This document shows positions 1 to 8,295 of a stretch of DNA of 64,000 bases, piece by piece. Positions within the stretch are counted from its first letter, which is position 1. Every line of letters starts with the position of its first letter. This DNA comes from Streptococcus mitis (lineage in GTDB: Bacteria; Bacillota; Bacilli; Lactobacillales; Streptococcaceae): the NCBI RefSeq assembly GCF_946190275.1, contig NZ_CAMHZQ010000002.1:124001-188000 (forward strand). The letters run 5' to 3'. Made by a program: the position numbers and the translations under genes. Under the pieces are notes generated by a model. It was not told the origin of the DNA and did not search any database. It saw only the letters and a list, made by a program, of their open reading frames with translations.

Positions 1-168
1 ACTCGTGAAGAAGTTGATGGACGTCTCAAAGACATCATGACAAACATCTTCAACACAGCTAAAACAACTTCAGAAACATATGGTCTTGATAAAGACTATC
101 TTGCAGGAGCAAACATTGCTGCCTTTGAAAATGTAGCAAACGCTATGATTGCACAAGGTATTGTTTAA
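1..168 (+). CDS. gdhA: NADP-specific glutamate dehydrogenase, C-terminal end (partial)
   Basis: Only the last 55 codons are inside the window; the frame is open from base 1 to a TAA. The tail ends in a helix reading GANIAAFENVANAMIAQGIV, the characteristic C-terminus of hexameric bacterial glutamate dehydrogenases, which reductively aminate 2-oxoglutarate to glutamate with NADPH in the cytoplasm. A strong terminator follows within 15 bases, so this is the end of its transcript. The catalytic part lies outside the window, so the name rests on the C-terminal signature alone. Confidence 0.8.
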   Translation, partial: TREEVDGRLKDIMTNIFNTAKTTSETYGLDKDYLAGANIAAFENVANAMIAQGIV

Positions 169-181
169 GATTTATTCGTTC

Positions 182-212
182 AATCCCTGATCGCTTCGAT
201 TGGGGATTTTTA
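182..212 (+). terminator. Rho-independent terminator of gdhA
   Basis: A 12-bp stem (AATCCCTGATCG with CGATTGGGGATT, two wobble pairs) with a 3-base loop is followed by a run of T. It lies just behind the gdhA stop. Confidence 0.8.
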
Positions 213-221
213 TGTTGAATC

Positions 222-250
222 AAAAAAACTCACCATTAACAGTGAGTTTT
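222..250 (-). terminator. Terminator of the oxidoreductase-tetR transcript
   Basis: AAAACTCAC and GTGAGTTTT form a 9-bp stem around a short loop. On the minus strand the stem is followed by T residues. It lies just past the stop of the TetR gene. Confidence 0.7.
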
Positions 251-261
251 AACATCCGAAT

Positions 262-906
262 TTATTTTACTTTCATTAGGGCAGATGACAAACATTCAAC
301 AATCTCATCAACTGCTTCATATATGTTTATAGTTCCTTCATCATTCAACATCATGGGAATAAGATAAGAAAAACTCAATGCTAAGATGTAACGAACAATT
401 CTTTCATTTGACCAATTTAGAATAAGTCCTTTTTCTTTAAATTGATTTAAAACAGGGCTAATTGGTTCTATTATAGATTGAACAATAATATTTCCTAACT
501 GGATAGAAAGATTTTTATCAATAAAAGAACGCCCCAAGAGAATTTTAACATGCATTTGATTCTCCTGAATGAAAAAGAGCCTATCTCGAACAATACTTTT
601 TAAAAAGAAGGGAAAAGTTTCTTGATCTACTGTGAATTTTTTTTCTGAGAAATCCGCAATTACTTCTGGAATAACCTGTTCTAGAAAAGTAGATAAAATG
701 GCTTCTAAAATACCTTCCTTTGTTTTAAAGTAACTAAAAACAGTTCCTTCTGACACTCCAGCGCGTTCGGCAATAAGGCTGGACGTTGTATTTTCAAATC
801 CCATTTCTGAGAATAATTTTAAGCTTGATAATAATACTTGACGTTGTTTCAAGCTCAAGTTGCTAGCTTCTAACGTCTGAGCATACTTTTGTTCTAAACT
901 TTCCAT
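262..906 (-). CDS. TetR/AcrR family transcriptional repressor
   Basis: A 214-residue cytoplasmic DNA-binding protein. Residues about 18-64 form the TetR helix-turn-helix (AERAGVSEGTVFSYFKTKEG is the recognition core); the rest is the helical ligand-binding and dimerisation domain, which gives no clue to the ligand. I place the start at the ATG at 906, because a GAGAGG Shine-Dalgarno lies 8 bases before it; an in-frame GTG at 915 falls inside that site. The gene follows the oxidoreductase gene by 16 bases and should share its transcript. It therefore probably represses itself and the oxidoreductase through the palindrome at 1951-1974. The family call is safe; the target is inferred. Confidence 0.85.
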   Translation of the reverse strand: MESLEQKYAQTLEASNLSLKQRQVLLSSLKLFSEMGFENTTSSLIAERAGVSEGTVFSYFKTKEGILEAILSTFLEQVIPEVIADFSEKKFTVDQETFPFFLKSIVRDRLFFIQENQMHVKILLGRSFIDKNLSIQLGNIIVQSIIEPISPVLNQFKEKGLILNWSNERIVRYILALSFSYLIPMMLNDEGTINIYEAVDEIVECLSSALMKVK

Positions 907-922
907 CGCTAGCACCTCTCTT

Positions 923-1927
923 CTACTCTCTTACTTTTACGACTTTTTTGCCTCGACTGTGTCCCATTTTCAGACTACGATAGGCTTCTCTAACTGACTT
1001 TAGAGAAAAGTCATACACTTGATCAATTTTCAGCTGAACCTTCCCGTCTGAGACCATTTCAGCTAAAGTGCTAAAATCATCATATGTGGAATGTCTCGGA
1101 CCAGTAAACTGAGCACCTTTTATCATAACATAGGGCGAAGGTACTAATGTCCCAATAGCTGTCCCTTTCAAGCCTAAACTAAAAGCCAATCTAACATAAT
1201 CAGATCCATAACAATCCAAAAATTTTGTAATAGGCGTTGGACTAGCTGATAGAAGAGCCTTCTTGATATTCTCTTCGTAACTTACTGGTATGGCACCTAA
1301 AGACTTCAGATACTCTGCATTTTTCTTACTTGCTATTCCAATCACTGTCGCCCCCTTAGCAACTGCATACTGTACTGCAATACTTCCAATACCTCCTGCT
1401 GCAGCTGAAATAACAACAGTATCTCTTGAATTTAAACCGATTCTTCTAAAAGCCCCACCCACAGTTAGAGCAGCTACTCCCATAGTAGCTGCGTGAGTCA
1501 TGTCGATCATCTCTGGTTTCAATACAATTTCTGATTCATTGACACAAATTTCTGTTGCTAAAGCTCCCCTCTTAGTTCCCAAACCAGGATCACTAATCAT
1601 TGTTCCAAACACCTTATCTCCTACTGAAAACCTAGTTACTTCATTTCCAACTTCTGTAATAACTCCAGAAAAATCTCTCCCTACACCTCTTGGAAATAAA
1701 GATGATTTAGATTCAAACCAACGACTTGGTTTCCTTAATTTCGTTATAAAAGATAGAAATCGAAGGGGTTTCGCTCCCTCAAAAGTTTTATAATCAATAG
1801 GATTTAAACCAACAGCATGAACTTCTACTCTCACCTGATTTACATCCAAGGCTGTAGAGTCGATCTTCAGCAAATCCAAGACCTCTTCGTTACCGAAACG
1901 ACTGTACTCTATTGCTTCAACAACCAT
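923..1927 (-). CDS. Medium-chain NAD(P)-dependent oxidoreductase (quinone reductase-like)
   Basis: A 334-residue MDR-superfamily protein. The N-terminal GroES-like half carries GRDFSGVITEVG and VGDKVFG. The C-terminal Rossmann half has AAAGGIGSIAVQYA near residues 175-188, the NAD(P)H-binding loop. I see no cysteine-rich structural zinc lobe, which fits the zinc-independent quinone reductase or enoyl-reductase branch rather than a zinc alcohol dehydrogenase. It is probably a cytoplasmic enzyme reducing reactive quinones or enones. The ATG at 1927 has GGAG 8 bases upstream. It is the first gene of a two-gene unit with the TetR repressor, the usual layout for a detoxification enzyme induced by its substrate. 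The substrate cannot be told from sequence. Confidence 0.8.
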   Translation of the reverse strand: MVVEAIEYSRFGNEEVLDLLKIDSTALDVNQVRVEVHAVGLNPIDYKTFEGAKPLRFLSFITKLRKPSRWFESKSSLFPRGVGRDFSGVITEVGNEVTRFSVGDKVFGTMISDPGLGTKRGALATEICVNESEIVLKPEMIDMTHAATMGVAALTVGGAFRRIGLNSRDTVVISAAAGGIGSIAVQYAVAKGATVIGIASKKNAEYLKSLGAIPVSYEENIKKALLSASPTPITKFLDCYGSDYVRLAFSLGLKGTAIGTLVPSPYVMIKGAQFTGPRHSTYDDFSTLAEMVSDGKVQLKIDQVYDFSLKSVREAYRSLKMGHSRGKKVVKVRE

Positions 1928-1950
1928 TTTCTTTACTCCTTAATTTCACA

Positions 1951-1974
1951 AAAAATGAGTGAACACTCATTTTT
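1951..1974. promoter_or_regulatory. Perfect palindromic operator, probable TetR binding site
   Basis: AAAAATGAGTG, a 2-base AA spacer, then CACTCATTTTT: an 11-bp perfect inverted repeat. It sits between the -10 box and the oxidoreductase start, so a bound repressor would block the promoter. TGAGTG-type half sites are common for TetR-family regulators. Confidence 0.75.
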
Positions 1975-1978
1975 ATAA

Positions 1979-2007
1979 ATTATACTCTTAATTTGTAAGA
2001 AAATCAA
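1979..2007 (-). promoter_or_regulatory. Promoter of the oxidoreductase-tetR unit
   Basis: On the minus strand, TTGATT (2002-2007), 17 bases, TATAAT (1979-1984). The palindrome begins 4 bases downstream of the -10 box. The next 135 bases, to about 2143, hold nothing I recognise. Confidence 0.7.
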
Positions 2008-2130
2008 TATTATCGTTTGATAACAATTTATGACTTGATAAAAAATATCTATCATTTCGATTTACCAATATGATTCTTTCAATCTAACTCTCCTCACTTT
2101 TAAAGATTCCTTTCCATTTTTGCCCCATGG

Positions 2131-2172
2131 AATAAAAAAATAAAAACCGCTAGTCCTAAGAATAGCGGTTTA
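2131..2172 (-). terminator. Terminator of the rplJ-rplL operon
   Basis: The stem AAACCGCTATTC with GACTAGCGGTTT around TTAG is followed on the minus strand by an A/T run beginning TTATTTTTTTATT. It lies just after the rplL stop. Confidence 0.8.
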
Positions 2173-2206
2173 ATCATGTTTTTAAGCTACTAATGTAGTC
2201 GCTCTA

Positions 2207-2575
2207 TTATTTAAGAGTAACTGAAGCTCCAGCTTCTTCCAATTTAGCTTTGATTTCTTCAGCTTCTGCAGTTGCAACGCCTTCTTTAACAAGTGCTGGT
2301 GCACCGTCAACAAGTTCTTTAGCTTCTTTAAGTCCAAGACCTGTGATTTCACGTACAACTTTGATAACGCCAACTTTTTTGTCGCCTGCAGATGTCAATT
2401 CAACGTCGAATGAATCTTTAGCAGCACCAGCGTCAGCAGCACCAGCTGCAGCAACAGCTACAGGAGCAGCTGCAGTTACACCAAATTCTTCTTCGATAGC
2501 TTTTACAAGGTCGTTCAATTCAAGGATTGAAGCTTCTTTAATTTCAGCAATAATGTTTTCAATGTTCAATGCCAT
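2207..2575 (-). CDS. rplL: Ribosomal protein L7/L12
   Basis: A 122-residue acidic stalk protein of the 50S subunit that recruits translation GTPases. The N-terminal dimerisation helix (residues 1-35) is followed by an alanine-rich hinge (about 36-52) and the C-terminal factor-binding domain with [15 protein letters not shown]. Length and sequence are typical. The start at 2575 follows GGAGG at normal spacing; a longer frame to 2590 includes that site and is rejected. It is the second gene of rplJ-rplL and should be autoregulated through L10 binding to the leader upstream of rplJ. Confidence 0.97.
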   Translation of the reverse strand: MALNIENIIAEIKEASILELNDLVKAIEEEFGVTAAAPVAVAAAGAADAGAAKDSFDVELTSAGDKKVGVIKVVREITGLGLKEAKELVDGAPALVKEGVATAEAEEIKAKLEEAGASVTLK

Positions 2576-2626
2576 TGTTATTTCCTCCAAATATGTTTTA
2601 AATTTATAATAGATTTTCGTAGCTAG

Positions 2627-2641
2627 GCTACGCTGCGTAGC
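2627..2641 (-). promoter_or_regulatory. Small hairpin between rplJ and rplL
   Basis: GCTACGCTGCGTAGC is a tight inverted repeat directly behind the rplJ stop and 52 bases before the rplL start. It could tune rplL relative to rplJ, since L7/L12 is needed in several copies per ribosome, but it lacks a T run and this role is inferred. Confidence 0.4.
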
Positions 2642-2647
2642 TTAAGA

Positions 2648-3148
2648 TTAAGCTGCGTCTTCTTTGTTGTCTGCAACCGCTTTGACTGCAAGAGCAACGT
2701 TGCGCACTGGCGCTTGAAGTACAGAAAGGAGCATAGAAAGAAGTCCTTCGCGGTTTGGAAGAGTTGCAAGAGCAAGAATCTCTTCTTTAGATGCGACAGC
2801 GCCTTCGATTGCACCACCTTTGATTTCAAGTGCTTCAGCGTTTTTAGAAAAGTCGTTCAAGATTTTCGCTGGTGCGATAACATCTTCGTTAGAAAATGCT
2901 ACTGCAGATGGTCCAACAAATACAGATGCAAGATCTTCAAGACCAGCTTTTTCAGCTGCACGACGCAAGATTGAGTTTTTAATCACTTTATACTCAACTT
3001 CGCTTCCACGAAGCTCACGACGAAGAACTGTATCTTGCTCAACTGTCAAACCACGAGCGTCTACAACGACGATAGATGCAGCAGCTTTCATTTTTTCAGC
3101 TACTACGTCAACTAGTTCCGCTTTTTTAGCAATAATTGCTTCACTCAT
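2648..3148 (-). CDS. rplJ: Ribosomal protein L10
   Basis: A 166-residue protein that anchors L7/L12 dimers to 23S rRNA in the ribosomal stalk and binds its own mRNA leader. The N-terminal RNA-binding domain includes [20 protein letters not shown] (about residues 29-48); the C-terminal helix binds L7/L12. The chosen ATG at 3148 has GGAGGTG 8-12 bases upstream. An in-frame extension to 3211 runs into the leader RNA and is not believable. The gene is first in the rplJ-rplL operon. Confidence 0.97.
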   Translation of the reverse strand: MSEAIIAKKAELVDVVAEKMKAAASIVVVDARGLTVEQDTVLRRELRGSEVEYKVIKNSILRRAAEKAGLEDLASVFVGPSAVAFSNEDVIAPAKILNDFSKNAEALEIKGGAIEGAVASKEEILALATLPNREGLLSMLLSVLQAPVRNVALAVKAVADNKEDAA

Positions 3149-3159
3149 TAGTGTGTTCA

Positions 3160-3320
3160 CCTCCGTTATTATTTTGCTTGGGGAATTTTTCCAAAAGAAA
3201 AACGCGCCCAAACCTAGACACGAAAGTACAATACGCTTCTTTTTACATGATACGTTTTGTCCTCGGTAGGATACTTATGAGTCGAGCTCCCCTACTGTCT
3301 TAGGCAGTTTTTTCAAACCG
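3160..3320 (-). ncRNA. Ribosomal L10 leader (autoregulatory mRNA structure)
   Basis: About 170 untranslated bases lie between the rplJ promoter and start. They contain GACAGTAGGGGAGCTCG and CCTACCGAGG, which can pair, and a small stem AAAAAACTGCC/GGCAGTTTTTT-like element near the 5' end. This position and the CCTACCGAGG-type box fit the L10 leader family, which binds the L10-L12 complex to repress translation. Boundaries are approximate. Confidence 0.75.
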
Positions 3321-3326
3321 TATATA

Positions 3327-3355
3327 AGTATAGCATAGTCAAAAAAAGAATGCAA
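3327..3355 (-). promoter_or_regulatory. rplJ promoter
   Basis: TTGCAT (3350-3355), 17 bases, TATACT (3327-3332) on the minus strand, with an extended TGC before the -10 box. This is close to sigma-A consensus and places the transcript start near 3320. Confidence 0.8.
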
Positions 3356-3398
3356 GATTTTTGCAAACTTTTTTTAAAATTTTTTCGTGATTTTTCTT

Positions 3399-4658
3399 CT
3401 AAAGTTCTACTGTCAGAACTTGACCTTGCTTAACTACTGGTTCTCCAGCAATATAGACATCATCTACATCACTGGATTTAACAGCATAGACGAGATGAGA
3501 AAGCATATTTTCCAGAGGTTGGAGATGAATTTTCCCTTGTGGTTGGATGACCAGAAAATCTGCTTGCTTGCCAACTTCCAGACTTCCTATCTGATTTTCC
3601 ATTCCTAGAACCTTAGCCCCTTCGATTGTCAGTGCCTTGAGAGCTGTTTCGATAGGAAATTGGCTGGCATCTTCATTTTTCATCTTCTGAAGAAGGGCTG
3701 CAGTTCGTCCTTCCTCAAACATATCTAGATTGTTATTGGAAGCAACCGAGTCCGTCGCAATTCCCACTGCTACTCCTGCTTTTTGCAGTTGGATGATGGG
3801 AGCAATCCCTGATGCCAGTTTGAGGTTACTGATAGGATTGTGGGCAATAGCCACTTGAGACTTTGCCAAGCGCTCAATTTCTCGCTCGTTTAATTCAACC
3901 CCGTGAGCAAAGACGGACGGATGATCTAAGTAACCCAGTTCTTCGAGAAAAGCAAGAGGACGTTTACCGTAGCGTTTCAGGATAATTCCTGATTCCTCCT
4001 TGGTCTCCGCCACGTGGATATGGATTGGAATATTCAGTTCTTTTGCCATATCTAAGCTTTCTTCCAGTAAGTCTCTACTACAGCTATAGGGAGAATGTGG
4101 GGCTACCATCACCTTGAAATTTGGATTTTTATATCCAATAATTTCCTCAATGATTGTTCGAGTTCTGCTTATGGTCTCAGCAGTTGTCTCTGCCTCTGAA
4201 GAAAAAAGAGTCGGTGAGAAATAACAACGCATCTTGGAAGTTTTCACTGCCTGATAAATCTGCTCAATCTCCACTCCATTGGGATTATACATATCGTTGA
4301 AGGTTGTTGTTCCTGACTGGAGCATTTCTGTCAGCGCTTCTTTGACCGCCTTGGTAGTCATGTCTGGAGTAAACTCAGCTTCTGCAGGCCAAATATAGTC
4401 ATTGAGCCATTCATGGAGATTGCTATCATCTCGAATCCCTCGCAAGCCTGTCATAGCAGAATGGGTGTGGCAATTGACCAAACCAGGCATAATCCAGGCG
4501 CCCTGATAGTCTATAATCTGCTCAGCTTGCTCTAAAATCTCTGACTTCTCTTGACCAACATAGACGATTTGAGAATCCTTAACTGCTAAGATTTCATCCA
4601 AATAAACATGGAAATCTTGGTCACAAGTCACAATATTTACATGCTGATAGACTTTCAT
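3399..4658 (-). CDS. mtaD: 5-methylthioadenosine/S-adenosylhomocysteine deaminase family amidohydrolase
   Basis: A 419-residue cytoplasmic metal-dependent hydrolase of the TRZ/ATZ group. Metal and substrate residues are visible: HTH at 64-66 in GLVNCHTHSAMTGLRG, the HIHVAET stretch near 220, FAHGV near 250 and ATDSVASNN near 300. Family members deaminate adenosine-type nucleosides such as S-adenosylhomocysteine and methylthioadenosine, but many are misassigned and the true substrate is uncertain. The gene stands alone between the rplJ promoter region and the ABC exporter pair, and is transcribed leftward. I kept the start at 4658. Confidence 0.8.
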   Translation of the reverse strand: MKVYQHVNIVTCDQDFHVYLDEILAVKDSQIVYVGQEKSEILEQAEQIIDYQGAWIMPGLVNCHTHSAMTGLRGIRDDSNLHEWLNDYIWPAEAEFTPDMTTKAVKEALTEMLQSGTTTFNDMYNPNGVEIEQIYQAVKTSKMRCYFSPTLFSSEAETTAETISRTRTIIEEIIGYKNPNFKVMVAPHSPYSCSRDLLEESLDMAKELNIPIHIHVAETKEESGIILKRYGKRPLAFLEELGYLDHPSVFAHGVELNEREIERLAKSQVAIAHNPISNLKLASGIAPIIQLQKAGVAVGIATDSVASNNNLDMFEEGRTAALLQKMKNEDASQFPIETALKALTIEGAKVLGMENQIGSLEVGKQADFLVIQPQGKIHLQPLENMLSHLVYAVKSSDVDDVYIAGEPVVKQGQVLTVEL

Positions 4659-4705
4659 TGTTTTTCTCTTTCTAAGGCCTTGATTTTTTTCTAGCTATTG
4701 TAACA

Positions 4706-4735
4706 AAAAAGTCACCCGAAAGCAACTTTTTTCGT
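4706..4735. terminator. Weak AT-rich hairpin between the exporter genes and mtaD
   Basis: AAAAAAGT and ACTTTTTT flank a 13-14 base loop. It follows the stop of the exporter gene at 4761 and may terminate that transcript, although the stem is short and A/T only. Confidence 0.4.
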
Positions 4736-4760
4736 CCATAAAATTTCAAAAGAGAATGGC

Positions 4761-6509
4761 TTATTCAGAGCTAAAAACTGCAGCTTGCTGCATTTGGTAA
4801 TACTTGCCCTTCTTAGCCATAAGGGCATGATGGTTCCCATACTCAACAATGTCGCCATCCACCAAGACAAGAATCAAATCTGCATCCTGTATGGTAGACA
4901 AGCGGTGGGCAATAATAAAGCTTGTGCGCCCCTTCATGAGTTTGGCAAAGGCATCCTGTACCAGCACTTCTGTTCGTGTATCGATAGAAGAAGTCGCCTC
5001 GTCTAAGATGAGAATCTTTGGAATAGCCAAAAAGACTCGCGCTATAGTCAAGAGCTGGGCCTGACCGACAGAGAGAGATTCTCCAGCATTTTCTAACTTG
5101 GTATCATATCCCTGCGGCAACTGTTGGATGAAAAAGTCTGCATTGGCTGCTTTGGAAGCAGCAATCACTTGCTCCCGACTAGCATCAGGAGTGCCAAAGG
5201 CAATATTGTCATGAATGGTCCCTTGCTTGAGCCAGGTTTCTTGGAGCACCATCCCAAACTGTTGTCTCAATGATGCTCGAGTATAATCATAAATGGAACG
5301 ACCATCTAACAAGATATCTCCCGAGTTAATAGGATAAAAACGCATGAGGAGATTGATAAGGGTTGATTTTCCAGCACCAGTCGGACCAACAATAGCTACC
5401 TTGCTACCAGCTGGAATGTCAATAGATAAATCCTTAATCAAGATCTTTTCAGGATTGTAACCAAAAGAAACATGTTTAAAGGAAATAGCTCCCTTAACTT
5501 GGTCACTGGTCAAGACTTCCTTACCACTTTCAGCAACCTCTGGACTTTCTAAGACAGCATAGACGCGCTCTGCGCAAGCGAGAGCACTTTGCAACTCAGC
5601 TAGCACTGAAGAAATATCATTAAAGGGCTTAGTGTACTGTTGGACATAGTTCAAAAAAGTCACTAAGCGTCCAATGGTCAAGGTAGAGCCCATCATGATA
5701 CGATAAGCACCCACTCCAGCTAAAAGAGCATAAATGAGTGCATTGACAAAGCGAGTAGAAGGATTAACCGTTGAAGAATAAAAGATAGCTGACTGCGAAT
5801 AACCTGCATAGTTGTCATTAGCCTCACGCAGCCTTTGGATAAATTCTGCCTGAGCATTAAAGGACTGGATAATGGTTTGCTGGCTAAGAGATTCTTCAAT
5901 CAACTGAGTCTGAATTCCCCTAGTCTCTGTTTGCTTTTGGAAGAGATGATAGGATCTCTTGGCAATAAACCGTGAAATTACCATAGACAGTGGCGTCAAC
6001 AGCAAGACTAAGAGAGTCATGAGGAGATGAATTTGGAGCATTGCTAGAATACTAACCAAAATCATCAAGACTCCAATGAAAAATTGGTTAAAAATCATGG
6101 TCAAGCCAGCTGCCAACTGTTCGATGTCCGTGGTTACACGACTAACCATTTCTCCATTTCCTTGTCGATCCACAAAGGCAATCGGTAACCGATGGAGTTT
6201 ATGGATGATTCGCTCTCGTAAATCTCTGGTATAAGAAAAAATTAGGCGATTATAGAGGAGAGGATTGGCCCACTGTACAAGGGTATTTCCTATGACCACC
6301 AAGATCATTTGGAGAAAAATCTGCCAAAAAAATGGTGAAGAACCAGCCACCAGAACCTGGTCGATGACCTGCCCAATCAGAATAGGTAGGTAGATTGATA
6401 AGGCAACCTGGGCAATGGTTCCTAGAAAGGCTAGGAAAAGGAGGAAAGGATGACTTGATAAATCTTTGGCCAAACGTTTGAGCGTCTGGTTTGCAGTTTG
6501 TCGTCTCAT
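4761..6509 (-). CDS. ABC exporter half-transporter, subunit with the active ATPase site residues
   Basis: A 582-residue half-transporter: six membrane segments (about residues 20-300) followed by an ATP-binding domain. Walker A GPTGAGKST, Walker B LILDEATSSID with catalytic Glu, and the switch histidine in SFIIAHRLST are intact. The ABC signature is LSVGQ instead of LSGGQ. The partner encoded just upstream has the opposite defects, which marks the pair as a heterodimeric multidrug or lipid-type exporter. I choose ATG 6509 because GGAGGA precedes it by 5 bases; it lies 1 base after the upstream stop. A longer frame to 6539 overlaps the partner. The cargo is unknown. Confidence 0.85.
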   Translation of the reverse strand: MRRQTANQTLKRLAKDLSSHPFLLFLAFLGTIAQVALSIYLPILIGQVIDQVLVAGSSPFFWQIFLQMILVVIGNTLVQWANPLLYNRLIFSYTRDLRERIIHKLHRLPIAFVDRQGNGEMVSRVTTDIEQLAAGLTMIFNQFFIGVLMILVSILAMLQIHLLMTLLVLLLTPLSMVISRFIAKRSYHLFQKQTETRGIQTQLIEESLSQQTIIQSFNAQAEFIQRLREANDNYAGYSQSAIFYSSTVNPSTRFVNALIYALLAGVGAYRIMMGSTLTIGRLVTFLNYVQQYTKPFNDISSVLAELQSALACAERVYAVLESPEVAESGKEVLTSDQVKGAISFKHVSFGYNPEKILIKDLSIDIPAGSKVAIVGPTGAGKSTLINLLMRFYPINSGDILLDGRSIYDYTRASLRQQFGMVLQETWLKQGTIHDNIAFGTPDASREQVIAASKAANADFFIQQLPQGYDTKLENAGESLSVGQAQLLTIARVFLAIPKILILDEATSSIDTRTEVLVQDAFAKLMKGRTSFIIAHRLSTIQDADLILVLVDGDIVEYGNHHALMAKKGKYYQMQQAAVFSSE

Positions 6510-6510
6510 A

Positions 6511-8235
6511 CTAGTCCTCCTTACCATGTTGGGATGCATTGATTTCGCGATAGACTTGACTGGATTTCATCAAGTCCTCGTGCTTGCCGATAGCTAGGAG
6601 CTCACCTTTTTCCAAGAGGAGAATCTGGTCAGCCATCTGGAGTGTCGAAGTCCGTTGAGAAATCAAGATTAAGCTCGTATTTGGCAGATTTTCTCGAATA
6701 GCTCTCAAGAGCTTGGACTCGGTAATGGTGTCGAGGGCCGAAGTTGCATCATCTAAGATGAGAAACGGAGCTTGGCGCAGGACTGCGCGGGCGATAGACA
6801 ACCTTTGTTTTTGTCCACCTGAAAAATTTCGACCTCCTGCCTCAACAGTGGCATCTAAGAGACATTCCTTATCACTGACAAAATCCTTAGCTTGCGCAAT
6901 CTCCAAGGCCTGCCATAATTCCTGGTCAGATACTTCTTGATTTAAACCCAAAGTTAAGTTGGAACGAATAGTTCCTTTAAAGAGTTCGACCTTTTGTGGC
7001 ACATAGGCAATCCAAGACCGCCATTGCTCAAGATTACGAGGACTACATCCATTTCGATAAAGGTCAATGCTCCCCTTGTCTGCTGGATAAAGACCAAGTA
7101 AGACTTGCACCAAGCTTGATTTACCAGAACCTGTTCCCCCAATGATACCAAGGATTTGCCCTTGCTTCATATCAAAGGAAATGTCTCTCAGAGAAGGTTG
7201 GGCCGCATCAGGATAGGTAAAGGTCAATTCTTGAACTTGTAAAACCCGCTCGCTGGTAGCTTGCTTTTGTTCTAACTCTGAATGGATATCTTCTGGAGCC
7301 TCAGCAAAAACTTCCTCGATTCGCTTGGCAGAGATATAGGATTGGTTTAGGGAGTTGATCAGCATGGCTAACTTGACCAATTCCACCAATATCTGTAGGA
7401 GATAATTAATAAGGGCAATTAGGGCACCTTGACTGAGCAATCCTCCTTGAATAGAAATATAGCCTTGCCAGATAATAACGAGAAGAGTTCCATTAACAAT
7501 CAGATAGGTCAGAGGTGTTAATAAACTAGACCAGAAACCTGTCTTTTCTTGTAATCTAGCATAGACTTGGTTAAGGGTTTGAAAAATCTGTAACTCTCGT
7601 TTTTCTTGTCCAAAAGCACGAATAACTCGCATGCCTTGTAATTGTTGGCGCGTTTCCTGAACCAGTTGGTCCGTTTTCTTTCTGAGATCACTGTAGAGAG
7701 GATTGACCAACTGAGAAAGGCCTACAATGACGATGGTCAAAATGACAACCATAACCAAGAACCAGAAAGTCAGCTCAGCTGAGATGCGATAGGCCATAAA
7801 GATAGCCCCAAAAACGATAATAGGTGCTCGCAAAAAGAGACGCAGGAATTGATTGATACCAGTCTGAATCTGGTAAGTGTCCGAAGTCAAGCGAGTCACC
7901 AAACTAGAAGTTGTCAGACGGTCTCTGCTGTCCTTGGGCAAGGAAAGAATATGACGATAGAGGTCGTTTGTCAATTCTTTGGCAAATCCAACCGCAGCCT
8001 TAGCTGAGTAGAACTGGGCTATTAAGGCCACTACAATACCAATTACTGCAAAGATAAGGAGCAAGCCAATCTGCATCCAGAGATGACCTTGATTTTTCTG
8101 GGGCAAGGATTGGTCAACAATCCCAGCAATCACCATAGGAACTAAGAGCTCAAACACAGCTTCTAGTAGCTTGAACAAGGGTGCTAAAATTGACTCCTTG
8201 ATGTAGGGTTTAAAGTAAGATAATAGGTGTTTCAT
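6511..8235 (-). CDS. ABC exporter half-transporter, subunit with degenerate ATPase site
   Basis: A 574-residue half-transporter with an N-terminal six-helix membrane domain and a C-terminal nucleotide-binding domain. Walker A GGTGSGKSS and signature FSGGQKQR are normal, but Walker B reads LILDDATSALD (Asp in place of the catalytic Glu) and the H-loop reads LILISQRTST (Gln for His). This is the pattern of the degenerate subunit in heterodimeric exporters such as TM287/288 and LmrCD. It is translated just before its partner, with the genes 1 base apart. It is likely a plasma-membrane efflux pump; the substrate is not predictable. Confidence 0.85.
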   Translation of the reverse strand: MKHLLSYFKPYIKESILAPLFKLLEAVFELLVPMVIAGIVDQSLPQKNQGHLWMQIGLLLIFAVIGIVVALIAQFYSAKAAVGFAKELTNDLYRHILSLPKDSRDRLTTSSLVTRLTSDTYQIQTGINQFLRLFLRAPIIVFGAIFMAYRISAELTFWFLVMVVILTIVIVGLSQLVNPLYSDLRKKTDQLVQETRQQLQGMRVIRAFGQEKRELQIFQTLNQVYARLQEKTGFWSSLLTPLTYLIVNGTLLVIIWQGYISIQGGLLSQGALIALINYLLQILVELVKLAMLINSLNQSYISAKRIEEVFAEAPEDIHSELEQKQATSERVLQVQELTFTYPDAAQPSLRDISFDMKQGQILGIIGGTGSGKSSLVQVLLGLYPADKGSIDLYRNGCSPRNLEQWRSWIAYVPQKVELFKGTIRSNLTLGLNQEVSDQELWQALEIAQAKDFVSDKECLLDATVEAGGRNFSGGQKQRLSIARAVLRQAPFLILDDATSALDTITESKLLRAIRENLPNTSLILISQRTSTLQMADQILLLEKGELLAIGKHEDLMKSSQVYREINASQHGKED

Positions 8236-8295
8236 AGATCCCTTCTATTCGTTTTCCAGAAATGAAGAAAGTGGGAAGCACCCACCCTCTCTGAT

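Noticed and set aside
2250..2609. Alanine/serine-rich 119-codon plus-strand frame
   Set aside because: Antisense shadow of rplL; low-complexity composition comes from the alanine-rich hinge codons.
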